DNA of 64,000 nt, from assembly GCF_016508255.1 (NCBI RefSeq), contig NZ_JADVKT010000002.1, positions 434,001-498,000 on the forward strand, written 5' to 3'. The notes under the pieces were generated by a model that saw nothing but the letters and a program-made list of their open reading frames with translations, made no database searches and had not been told where the DNA came from. Source of the DNA: Acinetobacter calcoaceticus (GTDB lineage: Bacteria > Pseudomonadota > Gammaproteobacteria > Pseudomonadales > Moraxellaceae). Position numbers and translations under genes: made by a program. Every line of letters starts with the position of its first letter. Within the stretch, counting starts at the first letter, position 1. Below are positions 39,105-49,594 of this stretch, piece by piece.

Positions 39105-40274
39105 TTATAGAATTGCTTTTAAACGTTTAACCACTTCTTCACACTGTGCTAAATCGGCAACCAATGCCATACGTACATGATTTTCTCCCGGATTTCCTTG
39201 ATCTGTATCGCGAGATAAATAACGACCTGGTAAAACTTTAATATGAGCTTTTTCCATGAGCATTTTGGCAAAAGTTTCATCATTGTCTACCTTCAACCAA
39301 TAGTAAAAACCAGCATCTGGTTTTTGTAATGGTAGTAGATGGCCTAGCTCAGATTGGAACAAGTCAAATTTTGCACGGTATTGCTTGCGGTTTTCTTCAA
39401 CATGCGTTTCATCATTCCATGCTGCAATTGATGCAAGTTGGTTTTGTACCGGCATCGCTGCGCCATGATAGGTACGGTATTGTAAATATGGTTTTAATAA
39501 TGCGGCATCACCCGCTACAAAACCCGAGCGCATACCCGGCAAGTTTGAACGCTTTGAAAGCGAGTGAAATACGATACAGTTTTTATAGTCATCACGACCA
39601 AGTTCAGCACAAACTTCGAGTAAACCTGTAGGTGCTTGATCGAACCAAAGCTCTGAATAGCATTCATCAGATGCGATAACGAAATTATATTGATCAGATA
39701 AGGCAATGAGCTTTTTGAATTGTTTTTTAGAAAGAACGGTACCGGTCGGATTACCAGGTGTGCATACAAAAAGTAGGGCTGTTTTTTCCCATACTTCCGC
39801 TGGTACAGCATCAAAATCACCTAAATAACCATTTTCTTCAGTGCAATTGATAAAATATGGTTTGGCACCTGCAAGTAAAGCCGCACCTTCATAAATTTGA
39901 TAAAACGGGTTTGGCATTACCACATAAGGTGCATCTTCGCGGTTAATGAGCGCCTGAACAAATGAGAAAATCCCTTCACGAGTACCTGATACAGGTAAAA
40001 TATGATTTTCAGCACTAATGCTATTGAGCTTAAAGCGCTTGGTTAACCACTGTGCAATACTTTGGCGAAGTTCAGGTACACCCTTACTATTTGGGTATGT
40101 CGATAGATGATTAAAGTTATCAATAATTGCTTGTTTAACAAACTCTGGTGCTGGGTGCTTAGGTTCGCCAATTGATAGTGGAATCAATGGAAGATTAGCT
40201 GGAGTAATATCCTGAAAAAGTTGGTTTAACTTTTCAAATGGATAAGGGTGCAATAACGACAAGCTAGAGTTCAT
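39105..40274 (-). CDS. dapC: Succinyldiaminopimelate aminotransferase
   Basis: 389-residue PLP aminotransferase of lysine and peptidoglycan precursor synthesis. The ATG at 40274 is preferred because translation from there begins with LLHPYPFEKLNQLF, the family's usual N-terminus, and lies just after glnD; the longer frame overlaps glnD. Seen: SIGEPKHPAPEFV, the GTREGIFSFVQALI loop, CTPGNPTGTVLSKKQF, ASDECYSELWF and the PLP Lys in FHSLSKRSNLPGMRSGF. The glnD-dapC order is common in gamma-proteobacteria. The final reaction is amino transfer from glutamate to N-succinyl-2-amino-6-ketopimelate. Confidence 0.9.
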   Translation of the reverse strand: MNSSLSLLHPYPFEKLNQLFQDITPANLPLIPLSIGEPKHPAPEFVKQAIIDNFNHLSTYPNSKGVPELRQSIAQWLTKRFKLNSISAENHILPVSGTREGIFSFVQALINREDAPYVVMPNPFYQIYEGAALLAGAKPYFINCTEENGYLGDFDAVPAEVWEKTALLFVCTPGNPTGTVLSKKQFKKLIALSDQYNFVIASDECYSELWFDQAPTGLLEVCAELGRDDYKNCIVFHSLSKRSNLPGMRSGFVAGDAALLKPYLQYRTYHGAAMPVQNQLASIAAWNDETHVEENRKQYRAKFDLFQSELGHLLPLQKPDAGFYYWLKVDNDETFAKMLMEKAHIKVLPGRYLSRDTDQGNPGENHVRMALVADLAQCEEVVKRLKAIL

Positions 40275-40299
40275 TAAACAGTTACCAAGTAGTTGAGTT

Positions 40300-42963
40300 T
40301 CAGTGCTGACAAATTTCATTAGATGCTTCATCTAATGCAGCTTTAAGTTTTTCCGAGAAGAGTTTGACCTCTTCATTATTCAGCGGTTTTCCATCTTTTT
40401 TGGTGACAAAGAAAATATCTTCAGCACGTTCACCTAAAGTTGCGATTCTAGCTGAATGAATATCTAAACCTTGCATCATAAATAAGCCACCCACACGTGC
40501 AAGTAGGCCAGGGTGATCAAGTGTTGAAATTTCGACCATGTTTTGCTGTAAAGCTTCATTCAATGTAACGTCAACTGTATTTTCAATATCAAAATGACGC
40601 AATTGACGCGGAATTCTGCGCTGCATGAGTCCTGGATATTGGTCTGGCTGACTAAGTGCTTTCACTAATGCATTTTTAACTGTTTTTTCACGTTCAGGGT
40701 CGGTTAATAGTGTTCCGAAACGATCAAGTACCACATAGGTATCTAGGCTAAATGCTGTACTCGCCGTGATAATTTTTGCATCTTGAACGTCTAAGTTCAT
40801 GCGATCTAAAACTGCAACAGTCGTAGCAAAGAGGTTGGGCTGGTCGCGCGTATAGATAAAGATTTGCACTGCATCTTGGGCAGCTTTACGATGAGCACGC
40901 AACAGTACTAACGGTTCTGGATTATCACCATGTTTTAAAATTGCTTGAGTGTGCCATGCAATTTCATCTGCCGACTCTTTAATGAAGTATTCATCACCCA
41001 GCTCTTGCCATACTTTTTCGACATCTGCCAATGAGAAGTTGTTCACCAGTAATTCACTTGCTGCAAATTTGGTATCTTCAATCAGCATTTGGTAGTCAAC
41101 AGGACGACTTAACCCTGTACGAATGACATCACGGGCATGCGTATAAAGTTGACGCATAAGCGAGGCGCGCCATGTGTTCCACAGTTTGGGGTTTGTCGCA
41201 TTAATATCCGCAACCGTTAAGGTATATAAATAATCAAGATGTTCCATATCGCCAAGTTTTTCAGCAAAATCTTTAACAACATCCGGATCGGAAATATCCT
41301 TTTTCTGAGCAGTCAGTGACATGAGCAAATGGTTGTGAATAAGCCATGCAATTAATTTACACTCACGCTCTGTAAAGCCGTGTGCACGTCCAAACTCGAT
41401 TGCATCTTCAGCACCAAGTTCACTATGGTCACCACCACGGCCTTTTGCGATGTCATGGAATAATGCAGCGATAAATACAATATCTTGACGAGCAAGGCGC
41501 TGGAAAACCGAGCTTACAACAGGGAACTCTTTTGCAAATTCAGGTTCTCTAAAGCGATTTAAATTACGCAGCAATAATAATGTGTGGGCATCGACTGTAT
41601 AGATATGGAATAGGTCATATTGCATAAGACCCATGATTTGACCAAATGCAGGAATATAATTGCCTAAAACACCATAGCGCTTCATCGCAACCAAAGTGTC
41701 GTATAGACGATAGGGGGAGCGAATAATCGACATAAACAGTGCTTGATGTTCAGGATTATCTCGATAATTTTGATTAATCCGTTTTGCAGCAAGAATCAGT
41801 AAGCGCAAAGTACGAGCGCGGATTCCTTCAATATCTGGTCGATTAGCTAAGATATAGAACAATTCTAAAATGGCACTTGGGTGTTCTGCGAATATTTTGT
41901 GGTGCTGTACTGCAAGTTTGTTATCAACGATTTTAAAATGATCATTAACGACTTCAATTTTACGTTCGTAATTTGGTAAGCGCGGAGTAATGACTGATTC
42001 GCTAAAATATGCCAACAACATTTCATTGAGTGTTGAAACCTGTTGAGCAGTACGGTAGTAGCGTTTCATGAACTGCTCGACACCGTAATTTACAGGCTGA
42101 CCTTCCTGACGGACATAACCAAATTGAGCCGCAATTTCTCTTTGATGATCGAACAGAAGACGGTTTTCATCACGCTTCGCTAAGCGGTGTAAATGGTGGC
42201 GAATTTCCCAAAGAAAACTTTCAGCTTCTTCTAAAACTGTTAACTCAAACTCTGAAATAAAACCTAAATGCACTAAATCATAAATGCGGTTTACACGGAA
42301 ATGACGCTTAGCAATCCAACCAATTTGGTTAATGTCACGAATACCACCCGGTGCATTCTTAATATCAGGTTCTAAGTTGCTTTCAGTGTTGTTGTGTTGG
42401 TGGTAACGCTTGGCTTGTTCAGCCATCTTTGCATCAAAAAAAGTTTTGTCTGTCCACGTTTGAGAAACGATACGACGTGGCCATTTTGCAAGTTGACTAT
42501 TACCTGTAATTAAACGGGCTTCAATGAGTGTAGTGGCAACGGTTAGATCTGTCGCTGCCTGTTCAACACAACTTTGAATGGTACGAACGCTAATGCCGGG
42601 TTTGAAATTACCAACATCCCACAAAGAGGAAATAAATGTAGAAATACGCTTTTCGTTTTCTTCGTTAATTTCATGTTCTGACAAAATCATGATATCAACG
42701 TCGGAATAGGGCAACATTTCACGGCGCCCATAACCACCTACAGCAAAAAGACCTAGTCCTGTCTGGTCGAGTTCGGCATGTTTCCATAAAAAGATCAGTG
42801 CTTCGTCTACGAGGTCTGAGCGTGCTTTAATGACTTCTCGTATAGATTGCCCATTTTCATACGAATCCTGCAATTGCTTTTCTACATCCGTTCGCCACTG
42901 ATTAATGGCTTTAATATCATGATGGCTTGTAACGTAGTTCAGCAATGGCGATGTATTGATCAT
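40300..42963 (-). CDS. glnD: Bifunctional PII uridylyltransferase / uridylyl-removing enzyme
   Basis: 887-residue nitrogen sensor that uridylylates PII at low glutamine and removes UMP at high glutamine. Domains: nucleotidyltransferase with [16 protein letters not shown] at 76-91, the GSxxR...SDxD pattern intact; helical linker; HD hydrolase domain with [21 protein letters not shown] near the middle; two C-terminal ACT domains (about 710-790 and 815-887) for glutamine sensing. Starts 27 bases after purT and ends 25 bases before dapC, so purT-glnD-dapC read as one transcript. Confidence 0.96.
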   Translation of the reverse strand: MINTSPLLNYVTSHHDIKAINQWRTDVEKQLQDSYENGQSIREVIKARSDLVDEALIFLWKHAELDQTGLGLFAVGGYGRREMLPYSDVDIMILSEHEINEENEKRISTFISSLWDVGNFKPGISVRTIQSCVEQAATDLTVATTLIEARLITGNSQLAKWPRRIVSQTWTDKTFFDAKMAEQAKRYHQHNNTESNLEPDIKNAPGGIRDINQIGWIAKRHFRVNRIYDLVHLGFISEFELTVLEEAESFLWEIRHHLHRLAKRDENRLLFDHQREIAAQFGYVRQEGQPVNYGVEQFMKRYYRTAQQVSTLNEMLLAYFSESVITPRLPNYERKIEVVNDHFKIVDNKLAVQHHKIFAEHPSAILELFYILANRPDIEGIRARTLRLLILAAKRINQNYRDNPEHQALFMSIIRSPYRLYDTLVAMKRYGVLGNYIPAFGQIMGLMQYDLFHIYTVDAHTLLLLRNLNRFREPEFAKEFPVVSSVFQRLARQDIVFIAALFHDIAKGRGGDHSELGAEDAIEFGRAHGFTERECKLIAWLIHNHLLMSLTAQKKDISDPDVVKDFAEKLGDMEHLDYLYTLTVADINATNPKLWNTWRASLMRQLYTHARDVIRTGLSRPVDYQMLIEDTKFAASELLVNNFSLADVEKVWQELGDEYFIKESADEIAWHTQAILKHGDNPEPLVLLRAHRKAAQDAVQIFIYTRDQPNLFATTVAVLDRMNLDVQDAKIITASTAFSLDTYVVLDRFGTLLTDPEREKTVKNALVKALSQPDQYPGLMQRRIPRQLRHFDIENTVDVTLNEALQQNMVEISTLDHPGLLARVGGLFMMQGLDIHSARIATLGERAEDIFFVTKKDGKPLNNEEVKLFSEKLKAALDEASNEICQH

Positions 42964-42990
42964 GAAAATGGGTCTACCAATAAGTAAATA

Positions 42991-44199
42991 TTAAGAGTTG
43001 GTTTTTACGCTTACTTGATCAGCGGTTTCTTTCGCTAAAGTACGAGCAAGATCAGTATTGTCTGCACGAGCAGTTGCAACACCCATACGACGTCGTTTGA
43101 AACCTTCTGGTTTACCAAACAGGCGTAGGTCGGTGTTTGGGTTAGCTAATGCCGTATTTAAGTTACTGTAGCTTAGGTTGTTGGCATCGACCCCTGCATA
43201 AATGACAGCACTAGCAGCAACACTATGACGAGCTGTATTTACTGGTAATCCTAAGATTGCACGAGCATGCAGTTCAAATTCGCTTTGAAATTGCGATGCT
43301 AGAGTAACGAGTCCTGTATCATGTGGGCGAGGTGATACTTCACTGAACCAAACTTTATCGCCTTTAATAAACAGTTCTACACCAAAAATACCACAGCCAC
43401 CGAGTGCTGTTGTAACTTTATTGGCGATCCGTTTTGATTCTTCAAGTGCAGCAACTGTCATGGGTTGCGGTTGCCAGCTTTCTACATAATCACCTGCATC
43501 TTGACGGTGACCAATCGGGTCGCAGTAGTGAGTTTCGATTTCACCAGTTTCAGGATTTTTTGCACGAACGGTAAGTAATGTAATTTCAAAATCAAAATCA
43601 ATTTGGGATTCAATGATAACTGTACCTTGGTTAACACGACCACCTTGCATCGCATATTCCCAAGCTGCATCGACTTCATCGAAACTTTTGACACGAGACT
43701 GACCTTTACCAGAAGATGACATTACTGGTTTTACAAAATTTGGATAACCAATATCATCACAAGCAGCACGGAAACTTTCTAGTGAGTTGGCAAAGCGGTA
43801 AGCAGAGGTTGGCAAACCAAGTTCTTCAGCAGCAAGACGGCGAATACCTTCTCGGTTCATTGTCAGGTTTACAGCTTTAGCAGAAGGAATAACCGTTGCC
43901 ATTTGGTTCGCTTCAATTTCAATGAGAACTTCTGTAGCGATGGCTTCAATTTCTGGAACAATTAAATTCGGTTTAATTTTTTCAATGAGTTGTTTTAATT
44001 CAGTTGGATTAGCCATATTTAGCACATAAGAAAAATGTGCAACTTGCATGGCTGGTGCATGATCATAACGGTCGGCTGCATGTACTTCTACACCAAGGCG
44101 TTGTAAGGAAATTACAACTTCTTTGCCAAGTTCTCCTGAACCTAACAATAAAACTTTAAATGCAGAAGATTGAAGTGGGGTTCCGAGTGTCACGCTCAT
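42991..44199 (-). CDS. purT: Formate-dependent phosphoribosylglycinamide formyltransferase
   Basis: 402-residue ATP-grasp enzyme of purine synthesis that formylates GAR with formate and ATP. The ATG at 44199 gives the usual start MSVTLGTPL; one at 44208 adds three residues. Seen: [22 protein letters not shown] (pre-ATP-grasp domain), [42 protein letters not shown] (glycine-rich ATP loop), [24 protein letters not shown] and the [13 protein letters not shown]-terminal part. All catalytic regions are present. Confidence 0.96.
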   Translation of the reverse strand: MSVTLGTPLQSSAFKVLLLGSGELGKEVVISLQRLGVEVHAADRYDHAPAMQVAHFSYVLNMANPTELKQLIEKIKPNLIVPEIEAIATEVLIEIEANQMATVIPSAKAVNLTMNREGIRRLAAEELGLPTSAYRFANSLESFRAACDDIGYPNFVKPVMSSSGKGQSRVKSFDEVDAAWEYAMQGGRVNQGTVIIESQIDFDFEITLLTVRAKNPETGEIETHYCDPIGHRQDAGDYVESWQPQPMTVAALEESKRIANKVTTALGGCGIFGVELFIKGDKVWFSEVSPRPHDTGLVTLASQFQSEFELHARAILGLPVNTARHSVAASAVIYAGVDANNLSYSNLNTALANPNTDLRLFGKPEGFKRRRMGVATARADNTDLARTLAKETADQVSVKTNS

Positions 44200-44310
44200 G
44201 CGAATCATCCTGACAAAATTATTTTTTTAAGCATAGCAGAACTTCTGATGGAGTTAAGCCTTATCACACATAAAAAGATTAATTTTGTCGGACAATTAAG
44301 AAGTCACTTT

Positions 44311-44700
44311 CTAGATATTAACCTGATAATTTAAAAGCATCTCATCTGCATTTTTACCGCGGATACCCCAATTCTCTTTAGGGGTTTCAAAAATGGTAAT
44401 TTCAATGTCTTGCGGAGCAATTTTGCATTGTTCTTCAATATTACGAAAGAGGGTTTGAATGAGTTGCTTCTTAGTGGCAGGGCTACGTCCTGCGAACATT
44501 GAAAGTTCAATAATAATATAATGCTGACTGCGGTCAGAAGGATAAATAAAGTTTTCTGGTTTAAGGCTTATAAAGCGTTGAAACTTTTTCTCAATGGGAT
44601 ATTTCAATTCTTGAATGAGCGCTTGATGGATTGCATGAGAAAGTAGCTCTCGATATTGCATAATTGTGTGTTCATTCGCATAAATTTTAATTTGTGACAT
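44311..44700 (-). CDS. Tautomerase-fold protein without N-terminal proline
   Basis: 129 residues. The pattern of a beta-alpha-beta repeat with YIIIELSMFAGRSPATKKQLIQTLFRNIEEQCKIAPQDIEITIFETPKENWGIRG is that of the tautomerase_2 (4-oxalocrotonate tautomerase-like) family, including the GRS..TK and NWGIRG segments. Those enzymes normally use Pro1 after Met removal as the catalytic base. Here the start is Met-Ser-Gln-Ile-Lys, so Pro1 is absent and tautomerase activity is doubtful. An upstream start that supplies a proline is not seen. Substrate unknown. Stands alone between purT and azlD, on the same strand. Confidence 0.8.
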   Translation of the reverse strand: MSQIKIYANEHTIMQYRELLSHAIHQALIQELKYPIEKKFQRFISLKPENFIYPSDRSQHYIIIELSMFAGRSPATKKQLIQTLFRNIEEQCKIAPQDIEITIFETPKENWGIRGKNADEMLLNYQVNI

Positions 44701-44821
44701 TTTTTAATCTCTAGTCATTGTTAAGATAAAGTTGTATTTCTAATCGGTACAAATTTCAGAAGTATCTATTTTAGAAGCCTGATTCTGATTTATTTTATAT
44801 AAGGGTGATGAGTTTAGCTAT

Positions 44822-45163
44822 TTATAATGGTAAATAGGTATAGATCAAGCCATAAACAATTGCGGCAGTTAAAGTTGCTGGAACAATTTTCTTAAATTTA
44901 AAATAAAGACCAGCTAAAACTAAAAAGCCAATTAACATTGCCAAGCTTTTATTGGGATTTTCAAGTAATGGTGGAAGAGTAGCAACAACAAGCATGGCAC
45001 TAATTGCAGATATACCAATACTACCCAAGGCAATCTTCAACCAGACAGAGCCACGTTTTTGCTGAGAGCCTTGCAGTTTTTGTATTACAAAGAATGGACC
45101 AAAACGTGAGGCGAAATTGGCAATACCAACAATAATACCTACCAGAATAATTTCAAGGTTCAT
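44822..45163 (-). CDS. azlD: AzlD-family branched-chain amino acid transport subunit
   Basis: 113-residue membrane protein with about four helices, of the AzlD family. Seen: IIVGIANFASRFGPFF near the start and SIGISAISAMLVVATLPPLLENP. AzlD acts with AzlC as a two-component exporter, known for 4-azaleucine resistance and branched-chain amino acid export. It begins one base after the azlC stop, so the two are translationally coupled. Confidence 0.9.
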   Translation of the reverse strand: MNLEIILVGIIVGIANFASRFGPFFVIQKLQGSQQKRGSVWLKIALGSIGISAISAMLVVATLPPLLENPNKSLAMLIGFLVLAGLYFKFKKIVPATLTAAIVYGLIYTYLPL

Positions 45164-45164
45164 A

Positions 45165-45905
45165 TTAAATTTCGACCTCTTCTTGTTGTCTTAACACATA
45201 ATGTTTAAACAAGCCTGCTAAAATGCCTGAAAGAATACCAATAAAAATAGCAGCAGATAAATTAATCCAATAACAAGCTAAAGCTGAAACGACTAAAGTT
45301 ACAGCGACTACAAGGCTATGCTTTCTTTCAAAAGCAGCTAATAAAAAACTTAAAAATAAAGCCGGAAGTAAAAAGTCTAATGCCGCTTGTAAAAATTTTG
45401 GAAGATGGGATACCTGATCTGCAAATAACCCACCTAATAATGAGCCAGTTGCCCAAGACATCCAACTAAACAGACTTAAGCCCAACATCCAAGACTCAGA
45501 CCATTGCTGCCTGCGCTGGGAAAGTTGAATCATTCCGCTTGCAAAAACTTCATCAGTTAAACCCCAAGCCCAGACTGCTGTCTTTTTAAGATTTAATTTA
45601 TTTGGAATCAGGTTGTACAGAGCCGGCCCATAAAGAACATGACGAATATCAAGTGCAATGACAGTTAGGGCAGTTAACCAGATAGATGAGCCGCTGGCCA
45701 AAAGTGCGACCACCAAGAACTGGCTTGCACCTGCATACATAGAGCAAGAGAGGAAAAAAGCTTCCCACGGTGTAAAACCAAACTGCGATGCAGAAACGCC
45801 AAAAGCAAAAGAAACGGGCAAATAGGTGAGTACGATAGCTTGACTATCTTTGGCACCTTGCCAAAAAGTTGCCGTTTGATCAGCTATCAATTGTTGTTTG
45901 GACAC
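45165..45905 (-). CDS. azlC: AzlC-family branched-chain amino acid permease
   Basis: 246-residue inner-membrane protein with about seven helices. Family markers: LPVSFAFGVSASQFGFTPWEAFFLSCSMYAGASQFLVVALLASG, then DIRHVLYGPALYNLIP and WGLTDEVFA. AzlC supplies the main membrane channel of the AzlCD exporter. Upstream, a divergent small lipoprotein gene starts at 46007 with about 100 bases between. No Lrp-type regulator is adjacent; one lies at 62664, far away. Confidence 0.92.
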   Translation of the reverse strand: MSKQQLIADQTATFWQGAKDSQAIVLTYLPVSFAFGVSASQFGFTPWEAFFLSCSMYAGASQFLVVALLASGSSIWLTALTVIALDIRHVLYGPALYNLIPNKLNLKKTAVWAWGLTDEVFASGMIQLSQRRQQWSESWMLGLSLFSWMSWATGSLLGGLFADQVSHLPKFLQAALDFLLPALFLSFLLAAFERKHSLVVAVTLVVSALACYWINLSAAIFIGILSGILAGLFKHYVLRQQEEVEI

Positions 45906-46006
45906 AATACACCTTGGCAGGAAAACAATTATAAAAACTTGAAAGATTGAGTATTGTAGCCGAATTTAATAGCATAGTGCCGAAATGTTTAATTCGGCAG
46001 TTTGAT

Positions 46007-46477
46007 ATGTTCAAGTCAAAAACTCGTTTAGTTTATATCGCCATCCTGAGTGCGAGCGTATTTATATTGCAAGGCTGTGATAATGGGAATCAGAATCCTG
46101 ATCAAAAAGTTGAAATTAAGCCAGCGCCGAAATTAACCAACGATGCAACGGTTTATGCTCAAAAAGCTTGGACTTTAATTAATAGCGTTGAACATCTGGT
46201 CTATGAAAAACAGCTTAACCAGATAAATGATAATGTTCGTAAACCATTACGCCAGCTGAGTACGGATTGGCGAATCAACGTTAAAATGACAGATTCAGTT
46301 ACTGAAGGAAAATATGCGCTTTGCCGTAAAGCTTTAACCAGTCTAGATGTATGGGCGCGTGAAACTTTAGAAAACACAAATTCTGTTGCTCAAAAACAGG
46401 CTGATTATGAGCGTGATAAACAGCAGTGTAAGGAAGCAATTGATAATCCAAATTTAGGAAATACCTCTCCTAAATAA
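46007..46477 (+). CDS. Small lipoprotein, unknown function
   Basis: 156 residues from the ATG at 46007, where the signal peptide begins; a longer frame from 45947 would bury it. Lipobox FILQGC, acylated Cys at 24. The mature part is helical with LYALCRKALTSLDVWARET and a Cys pair further on, with no known family. It lies divergent from azlC and ends at a shared terminator with the small exported-protein gene. Function unknown. Confidence 0.75.
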   Translation: MFKSKTRLVYIAILSASVFILQGCDNGNQNPDQKVEIKPAPKLTNDATVYAQKAWTLINSVEHLVYEKQLNQINDNVRKPLRQLSTDWRINVKMTDSVTEGKYALCRKALTSLDVWARETLENTNSVAQKQADYERDKQQCKEAIDNPNLGNTSPK

Positions 46478-46490
46478 AATCATTGGAAAT

Positions 46491-46521
46491 AAAAAAACGA
46501 GATTTTGAATCTCGTTTTTTT
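46491..46521. terminator. Bidirectional terminator
   Basis: A 14-bp stem (AAAAAAACGAGATT / AATCTCGTTTTTTT) with loop TTG, between the convergent lipoprotein and small exported-protein genes. Confidence 0.9.
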
Positions 46522-46550
46522 ATTTTGAACCCATAATTAATCAATATTAA

Positions 46551-46865
46551 TTATGGTTTTGTCGCAGTTTTAGCAGTGTTCGTAGTTTTTACAGCATCTT
46601 GTTTCATTTGATGAGTAGCTTGATTTGCTTCTTGTTTAGCGTGAGTTGCGCTAGTCATTGCAGCATGTTTCTTCTCATTCATATCTTTTTTAGCTTCTTT
46701 TTTTGCTTTTTGAGCAGTAGTTTTGCCGTTTACAACAACACATTTACCGCCTTTATGATGTGGTCCTGTTCCTCCTTGGAGTTGTGTTCCCTTTGGACAT
46801 GCAAATGCCGAAACACTTAACATTGCCAATACGCCTGCTGTAAGAATTGTTGATAATTTTTTCAT
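46551..46865 (-). CDS. Small exported Lys/Ala-rich protein
   Basis: 104 residues. Signal peptide 1-22 (MKKLSTILTAGVLAML, SAFA cleavage site). The mature protein starts with CPKGTQLQGGTGPHHKGGKC, two Cys bracketing a His/Gly stretch, then a lysine/alanine/threonine-rich tail of about 55 residues with KKEAKK and HQMKQDA heptad-like spacing. The tail looks helical and basic, like the C-terminus of histone-like or envelope-linking proteins. No family recognised. A perfect inverted repeat (CCATAATTAAT, 46531) covers its stop codon region. Confidence 0.75.
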   Translation of the reverse strand: MKKLSTILTAGVLAMLSVSAFACPKGTQLQGGTGPHHKGGKCVVVNGKTTAQKAKKEAKKDMNEKKHAAMTSATHAKQEANQATHQMKQDAVKTTNTAKTATKP

Positions 46866-47036
46866 GATAATCAGCGCCTTGTTGAGTATTATTGCTCAGC
46901 TTGAGTGTAAGATGAAAATTTCTGTTTTGGAATACTTATTTTGTGAAATAGAGTGTGAACAATGTTTAATTTTGCAGTGTTATCTGATTTTTTAATTTAA
47001 TTTTAAGTTTTTATTATATGGTTACTTGTTGAGCAG

Positions 47037-47744
47037 CTATATATAGGATTTTGCAATCAAATTTAATTTCTCAATATCTAAAATCTCAATTTTTCTAAAT
47101 GCAATTTTAATAATATTTTGTTTTTCTAATAGACTCAATTCATGATTAACCGTTTGTCTGGAAATGGTTAACATATTGGCTAATTGTTCTTGAGAAATAT
47201 GAATTTCTCTTTCGTGAATAATAACATGGTTACCATAGCCCTCCAAAATAAATAGCAGGCGTTGAGCAAGCCTTTGAGAAATATTGCGGGTTTGTATTGC
47301 AATTTGTTCTAAGAAAACATATCTAAGTTTTTGGCTCGTTAAACGTGCAAAATAGTACCAGTAATAAGGATTTTCTTTGAGTAGCTCATTTAAGGGTTTC
47401 GCAGGAATATGCAAAACTGTACTTTTTTTTAAAGCAATAGCATCGTGTGAGCGAGGTTCATGGTCAATGAGGGATATTTCACCAAACCACATAATTGGCT
47501 CAGCAATTGCGGAAAGAGCTTCATTACCATTTACATCGACATAACACAAGCTAATTGAGCCTTCAAGCACAGTATAAATGCCATCAAACACATCTTGGGC
47601 ACGGAAAACATAGCCGTTTTTTTCATAGATTATTTGCTTACCATGCTCCAGAATAAAGTTTTGGAATGTTTCTGGAAGCACACTAAACCATGTGTTTTCT
47701 TTTAATCGGTTAATATAAATAATGTCCAATATTGGGCCATCCAT
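47037..47744 (-). CDS. Crp/Fnr-family transcriptional regulator
   Basis: 235 residues. N-terminal cyclic-nucleotide-binding fold (about 20-140, LEHGKQIIYEKNGYVFRAQDVFDGIYTVLEGSISL, FGEISLIDHEPRSHDAIAL) and C-terminal Crp-type helix-turn-helix (ISQEQLANMLTISRQTVNHELSLLEKQNIIKI, about 180-212). No Cys cluster for an Fe-S centre at the N-terminus, so it is not a classic Fnr. The R of the cAMP phosphate pocket is in EPRSHDA. Divergent from the Mpo1-like gene with 91 bases between, which suggests control of that gene. Confidence 0.9.
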   Translation of the reverse strand: MDGPILDIIYINRLKENTWFSVLPETFQNFILEHGKQIIYEKNGYVFRAQDVFDGIYTVLEGSISLCYVDVNGNEALSAIAEPIMWFGEISLIDHEPRSHDAIALKKSTVLHIPAKPLNELLKENPYYWYYFARLTSQKLRYVFLEQIAIQTRNISQRLAQRLLFILEGYGNHVIIHEREIHISQEQLANMLTISRQTVNHELSLLEKQNIIKIAFRKIEILDIEKLNLIAKSYI

Positions 47745-47835
47745 GAAAAAATCATTACTTTGTCAAATAGCTGACAGCTTTAAGTTTTCTTTATTTGTAC
47801 AGTATGACTATATGTTGATGAATAGGGAATAACTC

Positions 47836-48360
47836 ATGTCAAATCTGGAGCAACAGCTTAGCAAATATGCGGCTTATCATTTAAATCATAAAAATATTTT
47901 GACGCATTTTATTGGTATTCCACTGATTGTGTTTTCAATTTTATGTTTAACAGCCAGAGCAGGGATAGAGATTAGTGATTTTAAACTTACTTTAGCCATG
48001 GTGTTGATTGTAGTCAGTACGATTTATTATTTTATTTTAGATAAAATATTTGGTTTACTCATGCTAATTCTTTTAATCGCTGTGTATCCGCTAGCGAGTC
48101 AAATTGCCCAATTATCTTGGGGAGAATGGTTAGCAGCAAGTATTGGTTTCTTTGTCGTGGGGTGGGTCTTTCAATTTGTTGGCCATTATTTCGAAAAGAA
48201 AAAACCAGCTTTTGTGGATGATGTGATTGGACTTGCGATAGGGCCACTATTTGTATTGGCAGAATTTATATTTATGCTGGGTTTTAGAAAGCCATTGCAT
48301 GAGCGAATTTTGAAAGAGGCACATATTAAACGAGACATGATGGATTTGAAGCATTCATGA
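47836..48360 (+). CDS. Mpo1-like (DUF962) 2-hydroxy fatty acid dioxygenase homologue
   Basis: 174-residue membrane protein with about four helices, of the DUF962/YGL010w family, related to yeast Mpo1, which removes C1 from 2-hydroxy fatty acids. Seen: the YAAYHLNHKNILTHFIGIPLIVFS start, with the conserved HxxNxxxHxxGxP pattern of likely iron ligands, and WVFQFVGHYFEKKKPAFVDD with the second His set. It ends at a terminator convergent with ychF. Activity in bacteria is not established; the call is by family. Confidence 0.85.
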   Translation: MSNLEQQLSKYAAYHLNHKNILTHFIGIPLIVFSILCLTARAGIEISDFKLTLAMVLIVVSTIYYFILDKIFGLLMLILLIAVYPLASQIAQLSWGEWLAASIGFFVVGWVFQFVGHYFEKKKPAFVDDVIGLAIGPLFVLAEFIFMLGFRKPLHERILKEAHIKRDMMDLKHS

Positions 48361-48367
48361 TAAATAT

Positions 48368-48399
48368 AAAAAAAGCCCCAATATGATGGGGCTTTTTTT
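48368..48399. terminator. Bidirectional terminator, mpo1-like gene / ychF
   Basis: AAAAAAAGCCCCA and TGGGGCTTTTTTT make a 13-bp stem with a six-base loop, between convergent stop codons. Confidence 0.92.
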
Positions 48400-48409
48400 A
48401 AGCTTTAAC

Positions 48410-49501
48410 TTAAACGTTGAAACGGAAGTGCATTACATCGCCATCTTGAACAACGTAAGTTTTACCTTCTAAACGCCATTTACCAGCTTCTTTAGCGCCA
48501 TTTTCACCGTTGTATTGTACGAAGTCATCATATGCAACAACTTCAGCACGGATAAAGCCTTTTTCAAAGTCAGTATGAATAACACCAGCTGCTTGAGGAG
48601 CAGTTGCACCAACTTTTACTGTCCATGCACGAACTTCTTGTACACCAGCAGTGAAATAAGTCTGTAAACCTAAAAGTGCATAACCTGCACGAATAACCAC
48701 GTTTAAGCCTGGTTCTTCCATGCCCATTGCTTCTAGGAACTCAGCACGATCTTCATCTTCTAATAATGAAATTTCAGCTTCGATTTGGTTGCAAAGAGGA
48801 ACAACAATTGCGTTTTCTTCCGCAGCAAGTTTTTTTACTGCGTCTAAGTGCGGGTTATTTTCAAAACCGTCTTCAGCAACGTTTGCAATATACATCGTTG
48901 GTTTTAAAGTCATTAAACCAAAACCACGAACTAATTTACGTTCATCATCAGACAAATCAGCCGCGCGAGCTGGTTTACCTTCGTCTAATAATGGTTGGAT
49001 TTTTTCTAAAACAGCTTTAGTTGCAACGGCTTCTTTGTCACCGCCTTTAGCAACTTTAGTTAAACGTAAAATTGCTTTAGCAACTGTTTCAAGATCGGCG
49101 AGCGCAAGTTCAGTATTGATGGTTGCGATGTCGTCTAGCGGATCAATTTTACCATTTACGTGAATTACGTTTTCGTCTTCGAAACAACGTACAACGTGAG
49201 CAATTGCATCAGTTTCACGAATGTTGGCAAGGAACTGGTTACCCAAGCCTTCACCTTTTGATGCACCAGCAACAAGACCTGCAATATCTACAAATTCCAT
49301 TGTCGTTGGTAAAATGCGCTGTGGTTTAACAATAGCAGCAAGTTTGTCTAAACGTGGATCTGGTACAGGAACAATACCTGTGTTTGGTTCAATGGTACAG
49401 AAAGGGAAGTTTTCCGCTGCAATCGCTGCTTTCGTTAATGCATTGAAAAGGGTAGATTTCCCTACGTTTGGCAGACCAACAATACCGCAATTAAAACCCA
49501 T
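48410..49501 (-). CDS. ychF: Redox-regulated Obg-family ATPase YchF
   Basis: 363-residue ribosome-associated P-loop ATPase. The ATG at 49501 gives the family's usual [17 protein letters not shown]; an ATG at 49510 adds three residues. P-loop at 9-17, [20 protein letters not shown] (switch II), and the TGS domain at the C-terminus ([30 protein letters not shown]). The NKxD specificity motif of GTPases is replaced, as in other YchF proteins that prefer ATP. Strongly conserved housekeeping gene; the peptidyl-tRNA hydrolase gene often next to it is not visible here. Confidence 0.95.
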   Translation of the reverse strand: MGFNCGIVGLPNVGKSTLFNALTKAAIAAENFPFCTIEPNTGIVPVPDPRLDKLAAIVKPQRILPTTMEFVDIAGLVAGASKGEGLGNQFLANIRETDAIAHVVRCFEDENVIHVNGKIDPLDDIATINTELALADLETVAKAILRLTKVAKGGDKEAVATKAVLEKIQPLLDEGKPARAADLSDDERKLVRGFGLMTLKPTMYIANVAEDGFENNPHLDAVKKLAAEENAIVVPLCNQIEAEISLLEDEDRAEFLEAMGMEEPGLNVVIRAGYALLGLQTYFTAGVQEVRAWTVKVGATAPQAAGVIHTDFEKGFIRAEVVAYDDFVQYNGENGAKEAGKWRLEGKTYVVQDGDVMHFRFNV

Positions 49502-49553
49502 GAAAACCACTCACAAATGTGTAAATTAAAAATTGTCGCTGATTTTACATGAA

Positions 49554-49574
49554 AGCCATGACAAAGTCATGGCT
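49554..49574 (-). terminator. Probable terminator of the metI operon
   Basis: AGCCATGAC and GTCATGGCT form a perfect 9-bp stem with an AAA loop, 20 bases after metI; the T-run on the minus strand is short, so termination may be partial. Confidence 0.55.
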
Positions 49575-49594
49575 AGAGCAGGGTTGTATTGCGT

